From: Streptomyces clavifer
GTDB lineage: Bacteria; Actinomycetota; Actinomycetes; Streptomycetales; Streptomycetaceae
Direction: 5' to 3'
NCBI GenBank assembly: GCA_014651175.1
Contig: BMWJ01000001.1
Location: 930,001-994,000 of the forward strand
DNA: 64,000 nucleotides
Both the position numbers and the translations under genes were made by a program. The notes below the pieces were generated by a model that worked only from the letters and a program-made list of their open reading frames with translations, was not told the DNA's origin and did not search any database. Shown here in pieces: positions 7,698 through 14,207 of the stretch. Each line of letters opens with the position of its first letter. Position 1 is the first letter of the stretch.

Positions 7698-7751
7698 CTT
7701 GTTTAACCTTCAACGAGATTTACTGTAGCGGCATCTTGTTCAAAGTTCAAC
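7698..7751 (-). promoter_or_regulatory. Two 17-bp direct repeats in the yceI promoter
   Basis: CTTGTTTAACCTTCAAC (7698-7714) and CTTGTTCAAAGTTCAAC (7735-7751) match at 14 of 17 bases with starts 37 bp apart, in an AT-rich patch 45-98 bp upstream of yceI. They look like tandem operator sites, plausibly for a MarR-type regulator since such regulators often control YceI genes. Confidence 0.5.
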
Positions 7752-7907
7752 ATCTAGGCCGGGTGGGCGGTCCGGGTGTCAGGACGTTCGCCGAACGGTC
7801 ACGGGCGCCCCTCTGGCGGACGCGCGTAGAACCCGGCAGGATCTCCCTGCTCGACCCGCACGGCGCAGCGCGTCCCAAAAATTGTCATGAGCAGGAGGAA
7901 TCCCCCC

Positions 7908-8432
7908 ATGCTGACCCGTCCGAGACTCCGCTCGGCCCTGACCGCACTCGTCCTCGTCCTCGGCGCACTCTTCGTGCCCGGCGTCGGCGCCCTCGGCGGC
8001 GGCGCGACCGAGGCCCACGCCGTCACCAAGCTCACCCACTCCCAGGCCACGTCCCGCTTCACCTCGTCCGGGGTCACCTGGTCGTCGTCCGGCGGCTGCT
8101 CCGACCGGAACGTCTCCACCTGCACGTCCTTCGACCAGCTGAACCTGACCAGCGCCCAGGGCGCCCAGACGCTGAAGAGCGCCACGGGCTGCGCGCTCAA
8201 CATCACCGGCGGCACCGAGACCGGCCACGCGGGTGGTACGTACTCGCACTGGAACGGCTACAAGCTCGACTTCGGCAAGAGCACCTGTCTGACCAACTAC
8301 GTGAAGGGTGTGTTCACCTACATCGGTGTGCGCGGCGACGGCGCCCCCCAGTACCGGTCCGGCTCCGGCAACGTCTACGCGGACGAGGGCAACCACTGGG
8401 ACGTCACGTACTACAACTGCGGCGGCTGCTGA
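7908..8432 (+). CDS. Secreted M15-type zinc D-Ala-D-Ala carboxypeptidase-like protein
   Basis: A 174-residue secreted protein. The start ATG 7908 is preceded by AGGAGG (7892-7897); ATG 7887 upstream lacks such a site. Residues 1-38 are a signal peptide (basic, then A-L-V-L-V-L-G-A-L-F, ending A-H-A). The mature part has S-H-W-N-G-Y-K-L-D (His114, Asp121) and D-E-G-N-H-W (Glu160, His163), matching the HxxxxxxD...ExxH zinc-site signature of peptidase family M15, plus several cysteines likely forming disulfides. It would act outside the cell on peptidoglycan stem peptides. Family placement rests on motifs only. Confidence 0.75.
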   Translation: MLTRPRLRSALTALVLVLGALFVPGVGALGGGATEAHAVTKLTHSQATSRFTSSGVTWSSSGGCSDRNVSTCTSFDQLNLTSAQGAQTLKSATGCALNITGGTETGHAGGTYSHWNGYKLDFGKSTCLTNYVKGVFTYIGVRGDGAPQYRSGSGNVYADEGNHWDVTYYNCGGC

Positions 8433-8447
8433 CTCCCGCACGCACGA

Positions 8448-8477
8448 GGTGCCCCCGTCCGGCGGGACGGGGGCACC
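8448..8477. terminator. Bidirectional hairpin between peptidase and glucanase genes
   Basis: GGTGCCCCCGTCC (8448-8460) and its exact complement (8465-8477) with a 4-nt loop, between two convergent genes. Confidence 0.8.
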
Positions 8478-8501
8478 AGGCGTGCGGGGGGACGGTCCGC
8501 G

Positions 8502-9728
8502 TCAGGAGCCGACGCTCACCGTGAAGCGCCGCGGGTTGCCGTCGTGTGCGGCGCCGGAGACGTCCGGCTGCCCGTCCGGACGCACGTCGTCGTACGGGAA
8601 GGCGTACCCGATCGGCGAGTTGGCGTGGACGACGCGCGACCAGTGGTTGGTCACCACGCCCGTGTAGTAGTCCGCCACCGTCGTGCCGTCGGGCTGCTGG
8701 GGATGGCTGAGCATGATCGACCGGTTGAAGCCCGCCGCGATCCTGGCCAGGAGTGCCTTCTTGTCGTCCGAGTCACCCGGGTTGTTGGTGAACGGCCCGT
8801 GGTTGCAGGTGAAGATGTCCTTCGAGGTCGGCCTGGTGAACGTGTGCCCGCCCTCGAAGGTCAGCGTCTCACCGCTGACCCGTCCCGCCAGGGTGCCCCG
8901 GCCGCCCTGGAGATCGATCCGCAGATCCGTGGAGCGGTACTTCTCCCATACCGCGTCGATCTGCGCCGTGAACAGGTCGCGGAACGGCATCTCGTCCGGC
9001 CGGTCGAAGAACGGTGCCATCAGGTTCTGCGGTGAGACCACCCGCAGGACCTCGCCGTCCGAGCCGCGGGTCACCAGCTTGTCCCACGGCTGCCCGTCGG
9101 CGGCGGCCTGTGCTGTGAGGTCGTCGGCGATGCGCTCCACCGCTCCGTCCGGCAGCGGCGCCACGGTGTGCGTGGTGTCGCCCTCCAGGGTCAGCCCGAT
9201 CGGCAGCGCGGTCACGAGGTCGACGTAGCTGATGTTCGCGTAGATCTGCTGCGGGTTGAAGGTGAACTCGCAGAACGACCAGGTCCGCCCGTAGTTCGGG
9301 TCGGTGGGCGTCGCGAAGGCCGGCTCGACCAGCGACGGCCCCGGGTTGAGGTAGAAGTCCAGCTTGTCGTCGCGTACGAAGTAGACCCGCGCCCCGTACA
9401 TCTGGGGCAGTGTCAGCACGACCGGGCCCGCCCCGGCCGCCTTCAGCGGGATGGCGCAGTCCACCGGCAGCGGGGTCTGCGGGGCGCCGGGCGAGTCAGG
9501 GCGGTAGACGCCGCCGTCGGGCCGCAACAGCACCCAGCGGTCGGTGCCCTGCTCGTGGCCGGTGACGTACGCGTGCACCGTGCCCGGCAACGACCGGTTC
9601 TCCAGGGCCAGTTCGCAGGTGGCCGGCGCTGCTGAGGCGCGCGGGCTCAGGGCGCTGCCCCAGAGCGGATAGCTGAGCGCGGTCGCGGAGGCGGCGGCGC
9701 CGGTCAGAAACATTCTGCGCGAGATCAC
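8502..9728 (-). CDS. GH64 beta-1,3-glucanase, Tat-exported
   Basis: A 408-residue protein with a twin-arginine signal (S-R-R-M-F-L-T-G, hydrophobic run, cleavage near A-S-A-A) followed by a glycoside hydrolase 64 domain (thaumatin-like plus barrel). Glu154 in F-C-E-F-T and Asp170 in S-Y-V-D-L-V are spaced like the catalytic pair of the Streptomyces laminaripentaose-producing enzyme of this family, which releases pentasaccharides from laminarin and fungal walls. It is convergent with the peptidase gene. A LacI-type palindrome at 9860-9873, 132 bp upstream, suggests sugar-dependent repression. Confidence 0.9.
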   Translation of the reverse strand: MISRRMFLTGAAASATALSYPLWGSALSPRASAAPATCELALENRSLPGTVHAYVTGHEQGTDRWVLLRPDGGVYRPDSPGAPQTPLPVDCAIPLKAAGAGPVVLTLPQMYGARVYFVRDDKLDFYLNPGPSLVEPAFATPTDPNYGRTWSFCEFTFNPQQIYANISYVDLVTALPIGLTLEGDTTHTVAPLPDGAVERIADDLTAQAAADGQPWDKLVTRGSDGEVLRVVSPQNLMAPFFDRPDEMPFRDLFTAQIDAVWEKYRSTDLRIDLQGGRGTLAGRVSGETLTFEGGHTFTRPTSKDIFTCNHGPFTNNPGDSDDKKALLARIAAGFNRSIMLSHPQQPDGTTVADYYTGVVTNHWSRVVHANSPIGYAFPYDDVRPDGQPDVSGAAHDGNPRRFTVSVGS

Positions 9729-9859
9729 GAAGGGACTCCTGAGGTGTGGGGGGCCGCAGACGGAGTCATGGGGGGTGGCGTGGGGAGGTGGAGCGGTGGG
9801 GGGTGTCTGCGGTGCGCACCACTCTCGTCATGCCCACCGCAAGCGTCAAGACTTAGGGC

Positions 9860-9873
9860 TGAGAGCGCTCTCA
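9860..9873 (-). promoter_or_regulatory. LacI-family operator palindrome TGAGAGCGCTCTCA
   Basis: A perfect 14-bp palindrome with the central GAGCGCTC of LacI-family sites; it differs from the CebR box TGGGAGCGCTCCCA at the third base of each arm. It lies upstream of the GH64 gene, so a saccharide-sensing LacI regulator is likely. Confidence 0.6.
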
Positions 9874-10396
9874 CGGGCTGAACTTCTTCACAACTCGACG
9901 TCGCCGCCGAGGCGATGGCGACCCTGGGCCGCCCGCCGTACGCGCGCGGTGCACGGGAACCGAACACGGCAGCGACGCGTGTCGACCCGACCCGGTGCGG
10001 CGCGCGGCGGTCGTCGCACCGGCGGGGCCCGGGGCCGTGGGCCCTTCGACCCGGTGTCCGGATCCGGGGCCGCTCGGCGCCCCGGCCGCCCGGAGGCCGG
10101 GGTCGCCGGCTCGGTCGCGGTCCCCTCGTCCTGCGGGGGTCGAGGCTCCCCGGTGCAGCCGCCGATCCGCCGCGGTCACCGGCTCGGCGGGGGAGCTCGC
10201 CGCCGGGTGCCTTTCGTGCCTTCACCGCGTCTGCGCAGTCGACCCGGTGCCGTCCGTGTGGACCGCCCGGCACCGCCCCCGCGCCCGGGCGCCGGGCCGC
10301 TGTCGCCCTCTGCCATTCTGGTGTGCGGGGGCACCCCTACCGGTGCTTCCACGGCGTGGCGCGCGGACCGCTGTGTGTGCTCCACGGCACAGACCC
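9874..10396. other. Gene-free GC-rich stretch upstream of accB
   Basis: About 520 bp without a supported gene. Open frames here have arginine/proline/glycine-rich translations, no ribosome-binding sites and no recognisable domains. Confidence 0.6.
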
Positions 10397-10419
10397 CCTT
10401 TGTCGGGGCCCTACAAAGG
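10397..10419. promoter_or_regulatory. 23-bp near-perfect dyad upstream of accB
   Basis: CCTTTGTCGGG-G-CCCTACAAAGG: ten of eleven arm positions pair around a central G. The right end overlaps AAAGGAAG, a potential ribosome-binding site for a 36-codon ORF (10429-10539) that ends 9 nt before accB. GC bias of that ORF is weak (about 60% at third positions), so it may not be translated. It is probably an operator controlling accB. Confidence 0.45.
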
Positions 10420-10548
10420 AAGTGCCCCATGAGCTGGCAGATGGGTTGCACGACCCCAGCCTTCTGTCAGGTGCCACCAGGAAACGAGGCAGGAGACTGT
10501 TCGGAATCGACGGCAGGGTTTCCTCGGTCGGGTTCGTAGGGTCGATGC

Positions 10549-12132
10549 ATGACCGTTGTGGACGAAATCCCGGGCGAGCCGAGCGACACGCGTGGCCGCG
10601 TGGCGGAACTGCTGGCGCTTCGCGAGCAGGCACGGCGCGGACCGAGCGACCGGGCGACCGAGGCACAGCACGCCAAGGGCAAGCTGACCGCCCGGGAGCG
10701 CATCGAGCTGCTCCTCGACCCCGGCACGTTCAAGGAGGTCGAGCAGCTGCGCCGGCACCGGGCGACCGGGTTCGGCCTGGAGACCAAGAAGCCGTACACC
10801 GACGGTGTCATCACCGGCTGGGGCACGGTCGAGGGCCGCACGGTCTTCGTCTACGCGCACGACTTCCGGATCTTCGGCGGCGCGCTGGGCGAGGCCCACG
10901 CCACCAAGATCCACAAGATCATGGACATGGCCATCTCGGCCGGAGCCCCGCTGGTCTCGCTGAACGACGGCGCCGGCGCCCGCATCCAGGAGGGTGTGAG
11001 CGCGCTCGCCGGATACGGCGGGATCTTCCAGCGCAACACCCGCGCCTCCGGCGTCATCCCGCAGATCTCGGTGATGCTCGGCCCGTGTGCGGGCGGCGCG
11101 GCCTACAGCCCCGCCCTCACCGACTTCGTGTTCATGGTCCGTGAGACCTCGCAGATGTTCATCACCGGACCGGACGTCGTCAAGGCGGTCACCGGCGAGG
11201 AGATCACGCAGAACGGCCTCGGCGGCGCCGACGTGCACGCCGAGACCTCGGGCGTCGCGCACTTCGCGTACGACGACGAGGAGACCTGCATCGCCGAGGT
11301 CCGCTACCTGATCGGGATGCTGCCGTCCAACAACCGGGAGAACCCGCCCGTCGTACCCAGCGACGACCCGGCCGACCGGCGCGGCGACGTGCTGCTCGAC
11401 CTGGTCCCGGCCGACGGCAACCGCCCCTACGACATGCACAAGGTCATCGAGGAGCTCGTCGACGACGGCGACTTCCTGGAGATCCACGAGCGCTGGGCCC
11501 GCAACATCATCTGCGCCCTGGCCCGGCTCGACGGCCAGGTCGTCGGCATCGTGGCCAATCAGCCGCAGGCGCTGGCCGGTGTCCTGGACATCGAGGCGTC
11601 CGAGAAGGCCGCGCGATTCGTCCAGATGTGTGATGCCTTCAACATTCCGATCGTCACTCTCCTGGACGTACCCGGCTTCCTTCCCGGCGTCGATCAGGAG
11701 CACGGTGGAATCATCCGCCACGGTGCGAAGCTCCTGTACGCGTACTGCAACGCCACCGTGCCGAGGATCTCGCTGATCCTGCGCAAGGCATACGGAGGCG
11801 CTTACATCGTCATGGACAGCCAGTCCATCGGGGCCGACCTCACCTACGCGTGGCCCACCAACGAGATCGCGGTGATGGGCGCCGAAGGTGCCGCCAACGT
11901 CATCTTCCGCCGTCAGATCGCGGACGCCGAGGACCCGGAAGCCATGCGGGCCCGCATGGTCAAGGAGTACAAGGCCGAGCTGATGCACCCCTACTGCGCC
12001 GCGGAGCGCGGCCTGGTCGACGACGTCATCGACCCCGCCGAGACGCGCGAGGTGCTGATCGCCTCCCTCGCGATGCTCCGCAACAAGCACGCCGACCTGC
12101 CGTCCCGCAAGCACGGCAACCCGCCGCAGTAG
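10549..12132 (+). CDS. accB: Acyl-CoA carboxylase carboxyltransferase (beta) subunit
   Basis: A 527-residue biotin-dependent carboxyltransferase that moves carboxyl groups from carboxybiotin to acetyl- or propionyl-CoA, giving malonyl- or methylmalonyl-CoA for fatty acids and polyketides. Both crotonase-like halves are present, with glycine pairs in G-P-C-A-G-G-A-A and G-G-A-Y. The residue setting substrate range in Streptomyces enzymes is Ile420 (in G-G-A-Y-I-V-M), the AccB type; PccB has Asp there. ATG 10549 has no clear ribosome-binding site, but TAGGGT at 10537-10542 lies 6 nt upstream, so the mRNA may be leaderless. The partner alpha chain is not in this window. Confidence 0.95.
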   Translation: MTVVDEIPGEPSDTRGRVAELLALREQARRGPSDRATEAQHAKGKLTARERIELLLDPGTFKEVEQLRRHRATGFGLETKKPYTDGVITGWGTVEGRTVFVYAHDFRIFGGALGEAHATKIHKIMDMAISAGAPLVSLNDGAGARIQEGVSALAGYGGIFQRNTRASGVIPQISVMLGPCAGGAAYSPALTDFVFMVRETSQMFITGPDVVKAVTGEEITQNGLGGADVHAETSGVAHFAYDDEETCIAEVRYLIGMLPSNNRENPPVVPSDDPADRRGDVLLDLVPADGNRPYDMHKVIEELVDDGDFLEIHERWARNIICALARLDGQVVGIVANQPQALAGVLDIEASEKAARFVQMCDAFNIPIVTLLDVPGFLPGVDQEHGGIIRHGAKLLYAYCNATVPRISLILRKAYGGAYIVMDSQSIGADLTYAWPTNEIAVMGAEGAANVIFRRQIADAEDPEAMRARMVKEYKAELMHPYCAAERGLVDDVIDPAETREVLIASLAMLRNKHADLPSRKHGNPPQ

Positions 12133-12195
12133 TCGCAGCCGCCGCGGCGACCCCGCCCGCGTCCACGACCCCACTGCTTAGAAGACGGAGACACC

Positions 12196-12399
12196 ATGAC
12201 CGCCACTTCCGCCGAGTCCGTCCTGCGCGTCGAGAAGGGCCAGGCCGGCCCCGAGGAGCTCGCGGCCATCACCGCGGTCCTGCTCGCCCGCGCCGCCGCC
12301 CAGCCCGACGCCCCTGCCCACCGAGGCCGTGACACCGCCGGGTGGCGCCGACTGGAGCGCACCCCCGGCTTCCGTGCCCCGCACAGCTGGCAGGGCTGA
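12196..12399 (+). CDS. accE: Acyl-CoA carboxylase epsilon subunit
   Basis: A 67-residue protein with the actinobacterial epsilon pattern: R-V-E-K-G-Q-A-G-P-E-E-L-A-A-I near the N-terminus and W-R-R-L-E-R-T-P-G-F-R near the C-terminus. This subunit binds the beta subunit and raises complex activity. It starts at ATG 12196 with GGAG at 12187-12190, 63 bp after accB, so the two form an operon ended by the terminator at 12446. Confidence 0.9.
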   Translation: MTATSAESVLRVEKGQAGPEELAAITAVLLARAAAQPDAPAHRGRDTAGWRRLERTPGFRAPHSWQG

Positions 12400-12445
12400 G
12401 AGCGGCCCCCCGGGCCGTTTCCGGGTCCGCCCGGCGCCCGCGGTA

Positions 12446-12488
12446 TGACGAAGGCCCCGTACTCCTCAGGAGTACGGGGCCTTCGTCA
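12446..12488. terminator. Bidirectional terminator between accE and cvnD
   Basis: TGACGAAGGCCCCGTACTCCT (12446-12466) is the exact complement of 12468-12488, one of the strongest dyads in the window. It separates the accBE operon from the convergent conservon. Confidence 0.88.
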
Positions 12489-12499
12489 CACCGCCGCCG

Positions 12500-13081
12500 T
12501 CAGCGCAGGCGGGCCATCAGGGCGTGCTCGACGAGCGTGATGAGCGCGCTCTTGGCGTCCGTGCGGTGACGGGCGTCCGTCACCAGTATGGGCGTGTCCG
12601 GTCCGATCTGCAGGGCCTCACGCACCTCGTCCGGGGTGTAGGGCTGGTACCCGTCGAAGCCGTTGAGGGCGATGACGAAGGGGAGGCCGCTGTTCTCGAA
12701 GTAGTCGACCGCGGGGAAGCAGTCGGCGAGGCGGCGGGTGTCGACGAGGACGACGGCGCCGATGGCGCCGCGGACCAGGTCGTCCCACATGAACCAGAGG
12801 CGGTCCTGTCCGGGGGTTCCGAACAGGTACAGGATCAGGTCCTGGTCCAGGGTGATGCGTCCGAAGTCCATGGCCACCGTGGTGGTGGTCTTGTCCCCGG
12901 TGTGGGTCAGGTCGTCGATGCCCGCGGACGCGGACGTCATCACGGCTTCGGTGCGCAGCGGGTTGATCTCCGAAACGGCACCGACAAACGTGGTCTTACC
13001 CACGCCGAAGCCCCCTGCCACCACGATCTTCGCCGAGGTAGTGGAGCGGGCTGCTCCGCCGCTAGAGCTTGCGAAGTCCAC
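12500..13081 (-). CDS. cvnD2: Conservon GTPase CvnD (inner conservon)
   Basis: A 193-residue small Ras-like GTPase: G1 GGFGVGKTT, switch and G3 around F-G-T-P-G-Q-D-R, and G4 as N-G-F-D in place of NKxD. It is the last gene of conservon cvnA-B-C-D, which in Streptomyces forms a membrane-associated complex likened to eukaryotic G-protein signalling. It overlaps cvnC by 20 bp. Bases 12651-12985 are identical to the other cvnD in this window. The number 2 follows the S. coelicolor order next to accBE. Confidence 0.93.
   Translation of the reverse strand: MDFASSSGGAARSTTSAKIVVAGGFGVGKTTFVGAVSEINPLRTEAVMTSASAGIDDLTHTGDKTTTTVAMDFGRITLDQDLILYLFGTPGQDRLWFMWDDLVRGAIGAVVLVDTRRLADCFPAVDYFENSGLPFVIALNGFDGYQPYTPDEVREALQIGPDTPILVTDARHRTDAKSALITLVEHALMARLR
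12651..12985. repeat. 335-bp segment identical to 17936-18270
   Basis: The central part of this cvnD matches the other cvnD base for base, third codon positions included, while flanking parts differ. This suggests recent gene conversion between the two conservons. Confidence 0.85.
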
Positions 13082-13694
13082 TGAGCACCCTTTCGAGCAG
13101 TGTCACATCTGGTTGGCCGCCGGCGGTCTCGTCGCCGCCGGGCTGATGGATAGCGACGAGTCCGGCCTCGGCCAGGTCGGCGACGAGGATCCGGGCAACG
13201 CCGAGAGGGATCGAGAGAAGGGCCGAAATCTCGGCCACCGACTTGATCTCGATGCAGAGCCGGCAGATCCGCTGGTGCTCGGGCAACTGCCCTTGCAGCC
13301 GGGACGGATCCGCCGTGGTGCTGACCAGTGCCTCGATGGCGAGCTGGTACCGGGGCCGGGTCCGGCCACCGGTCATGGCGTACGGACGGACCAGCGGGTT
13401 GTGCGCCTCCGGCGCCGACGGCTCGGGAGCCTGACGCTGGACCGGCTGGATGCGCGACGACGGGTCGTCGTACCGCTGGGGCTGCTGCTGCGGCCACCCT
13501 GACCGCTGCGGCTGCTGCTGCGGCTGCTGCCACCCGCCCTGGGAGTCCTGCTGCTGGTACGGCCGGTATGGCTGGTAAGGCTCGTTCGAACCCTGTCTGC
13601 CGGGCACGGAGGGGGTGTCGAAACGGTGGCCACCCTGCTCACCCGGAACCCGCTGACCACCCTCGTACGGGTGTCCACCTGTGGGTGCTGTCAC
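13062..13694 (-). CDS. cvnC2: Conservon protein CvnC (DUF742), long Gln/Pro-rich N-terminus
   Basis: A 210-residue protein. The C-terminal ~115 residues are the DUF742 winged-helix-like domain (V-R-P-Y-A-M-T-G-G-R-T to L-S-G-L-R-K-L). The N-terminal ~95 residues are a Q/P/Y/G-rich low-complexity tail absent from the paralogue at 18347, which is 75 residues shorter. Start GTG 13694 has GGAGGA upstream. It overlaps cvnD by 20 bp; DUF742 proteins are thought to couple the roadblock protein and the GTPase. Confidence 0.92.
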   Translation of the reverse strand: MTAPTGGHPYEGGQRVPGEQGGHRFDTPSVPGRQGSNEPYQPYRPYQQQDSQGGWQQPQQQPQRSGWPQQQPQRYDDPSSRIQPVQRQAPEPSAPEAHNPLVRPYAMTGGRTRPRYQLAIEALVSTTADPSRLQGQLPEHQRICRLCIEIKSVAEISALLSIPLGVARILVADLAEAGLVAIHQPGGDETAGGQPDVTLLERVLSGLRKL

Positions 13695-13783
13695 GTTTCC
13701 TCCTCCGACTGCCTGTCGCCATTCCAGTGGTGCCGCGCCACCGCACCTTATGGCGCGGTGACGAGAAACGCACTGTCTGTCTA

Positions 13784-14206
13784 TTAGTTAAGAAGACTTC
13801 CCTGGAGTTCGGCGCGGAGGTCCGGCGTGAGGACACTTCCTGCACGGTCCACGAGAAGTGCCATTTCATACCCAACCAGGCCGATATCGGCCTCCGGGTG
13901 GGCGAGCACGGCGAGTGAGGATCCGTCGGAGATGGACATGAGGAAGAGGAATCCTCGCTCCATCTCCACAACGGTCTGATTCACGGCGCCGCCCTCGAAG
14001 ATCCGGGAGGCGCCCGCCGTCAGCGACGTCAGACCGGAGGCGACGGCCGCCAGCTGATCGGCGCGGTCGCGCGGGAAGCCTTCGGACATCGCCAGCAGGA
14101 GTCCGTCGGCGGAGACCACCACCGTGTGCGACACCCCTGGGGTGTTGTCCACGAAGTTGGTGATCAACCAGTTGAGATTCTGCGCCGCCTGGCTCATCGG
14201 GCTCAC
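13784..14206 (-). CDS. cvnB2: Conservon roadblock/LC7 protein CvnB
   Basis: A 140-residue roadblock/LC7 (MglB-like) protein, probably regulating the partner GTPase. N-L-N-W-L-I-T-N-F and V-V-V-S-A-D-G-L-L-L-A-M-S are diagnostic. The GTG at 14206 follows the cvnA stop by one base, with AGGAG inside the cvnA end at the right spacing; ATG 14197 is a possible alternative. The sequence is almost identical to the roadblock protein at 18889-19311. Confidence 0.93.
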   Translation of the reverse strand: MSPMSQAAQNLNWLITNFVDNTPGVSHTVVVSADGLLLAMSEGFPRDRADQLAAVASGLTSLTAGASRIFEGGAVNQTVVEMERGFLFLMSISDGSSLAVLAHPEADIGLVGYEMALLVDRAGSVLTPDLRAELQGSLLN

Positions 14207-14207
14207 A

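Noticed and set aside
1-9728. Left accessory region as a biosynthetic gene cluster
   Set aside because: It has exporters, a flavoprotein and a methyltransferase but no core biosynthetic enzyme, and several independent transcription units.
10429-10539. 36-codon ORF before accB as a definite gene
   Set aside because: Third-position GC is only about 60%, well below genuine genes here; kept only as a possible leader.
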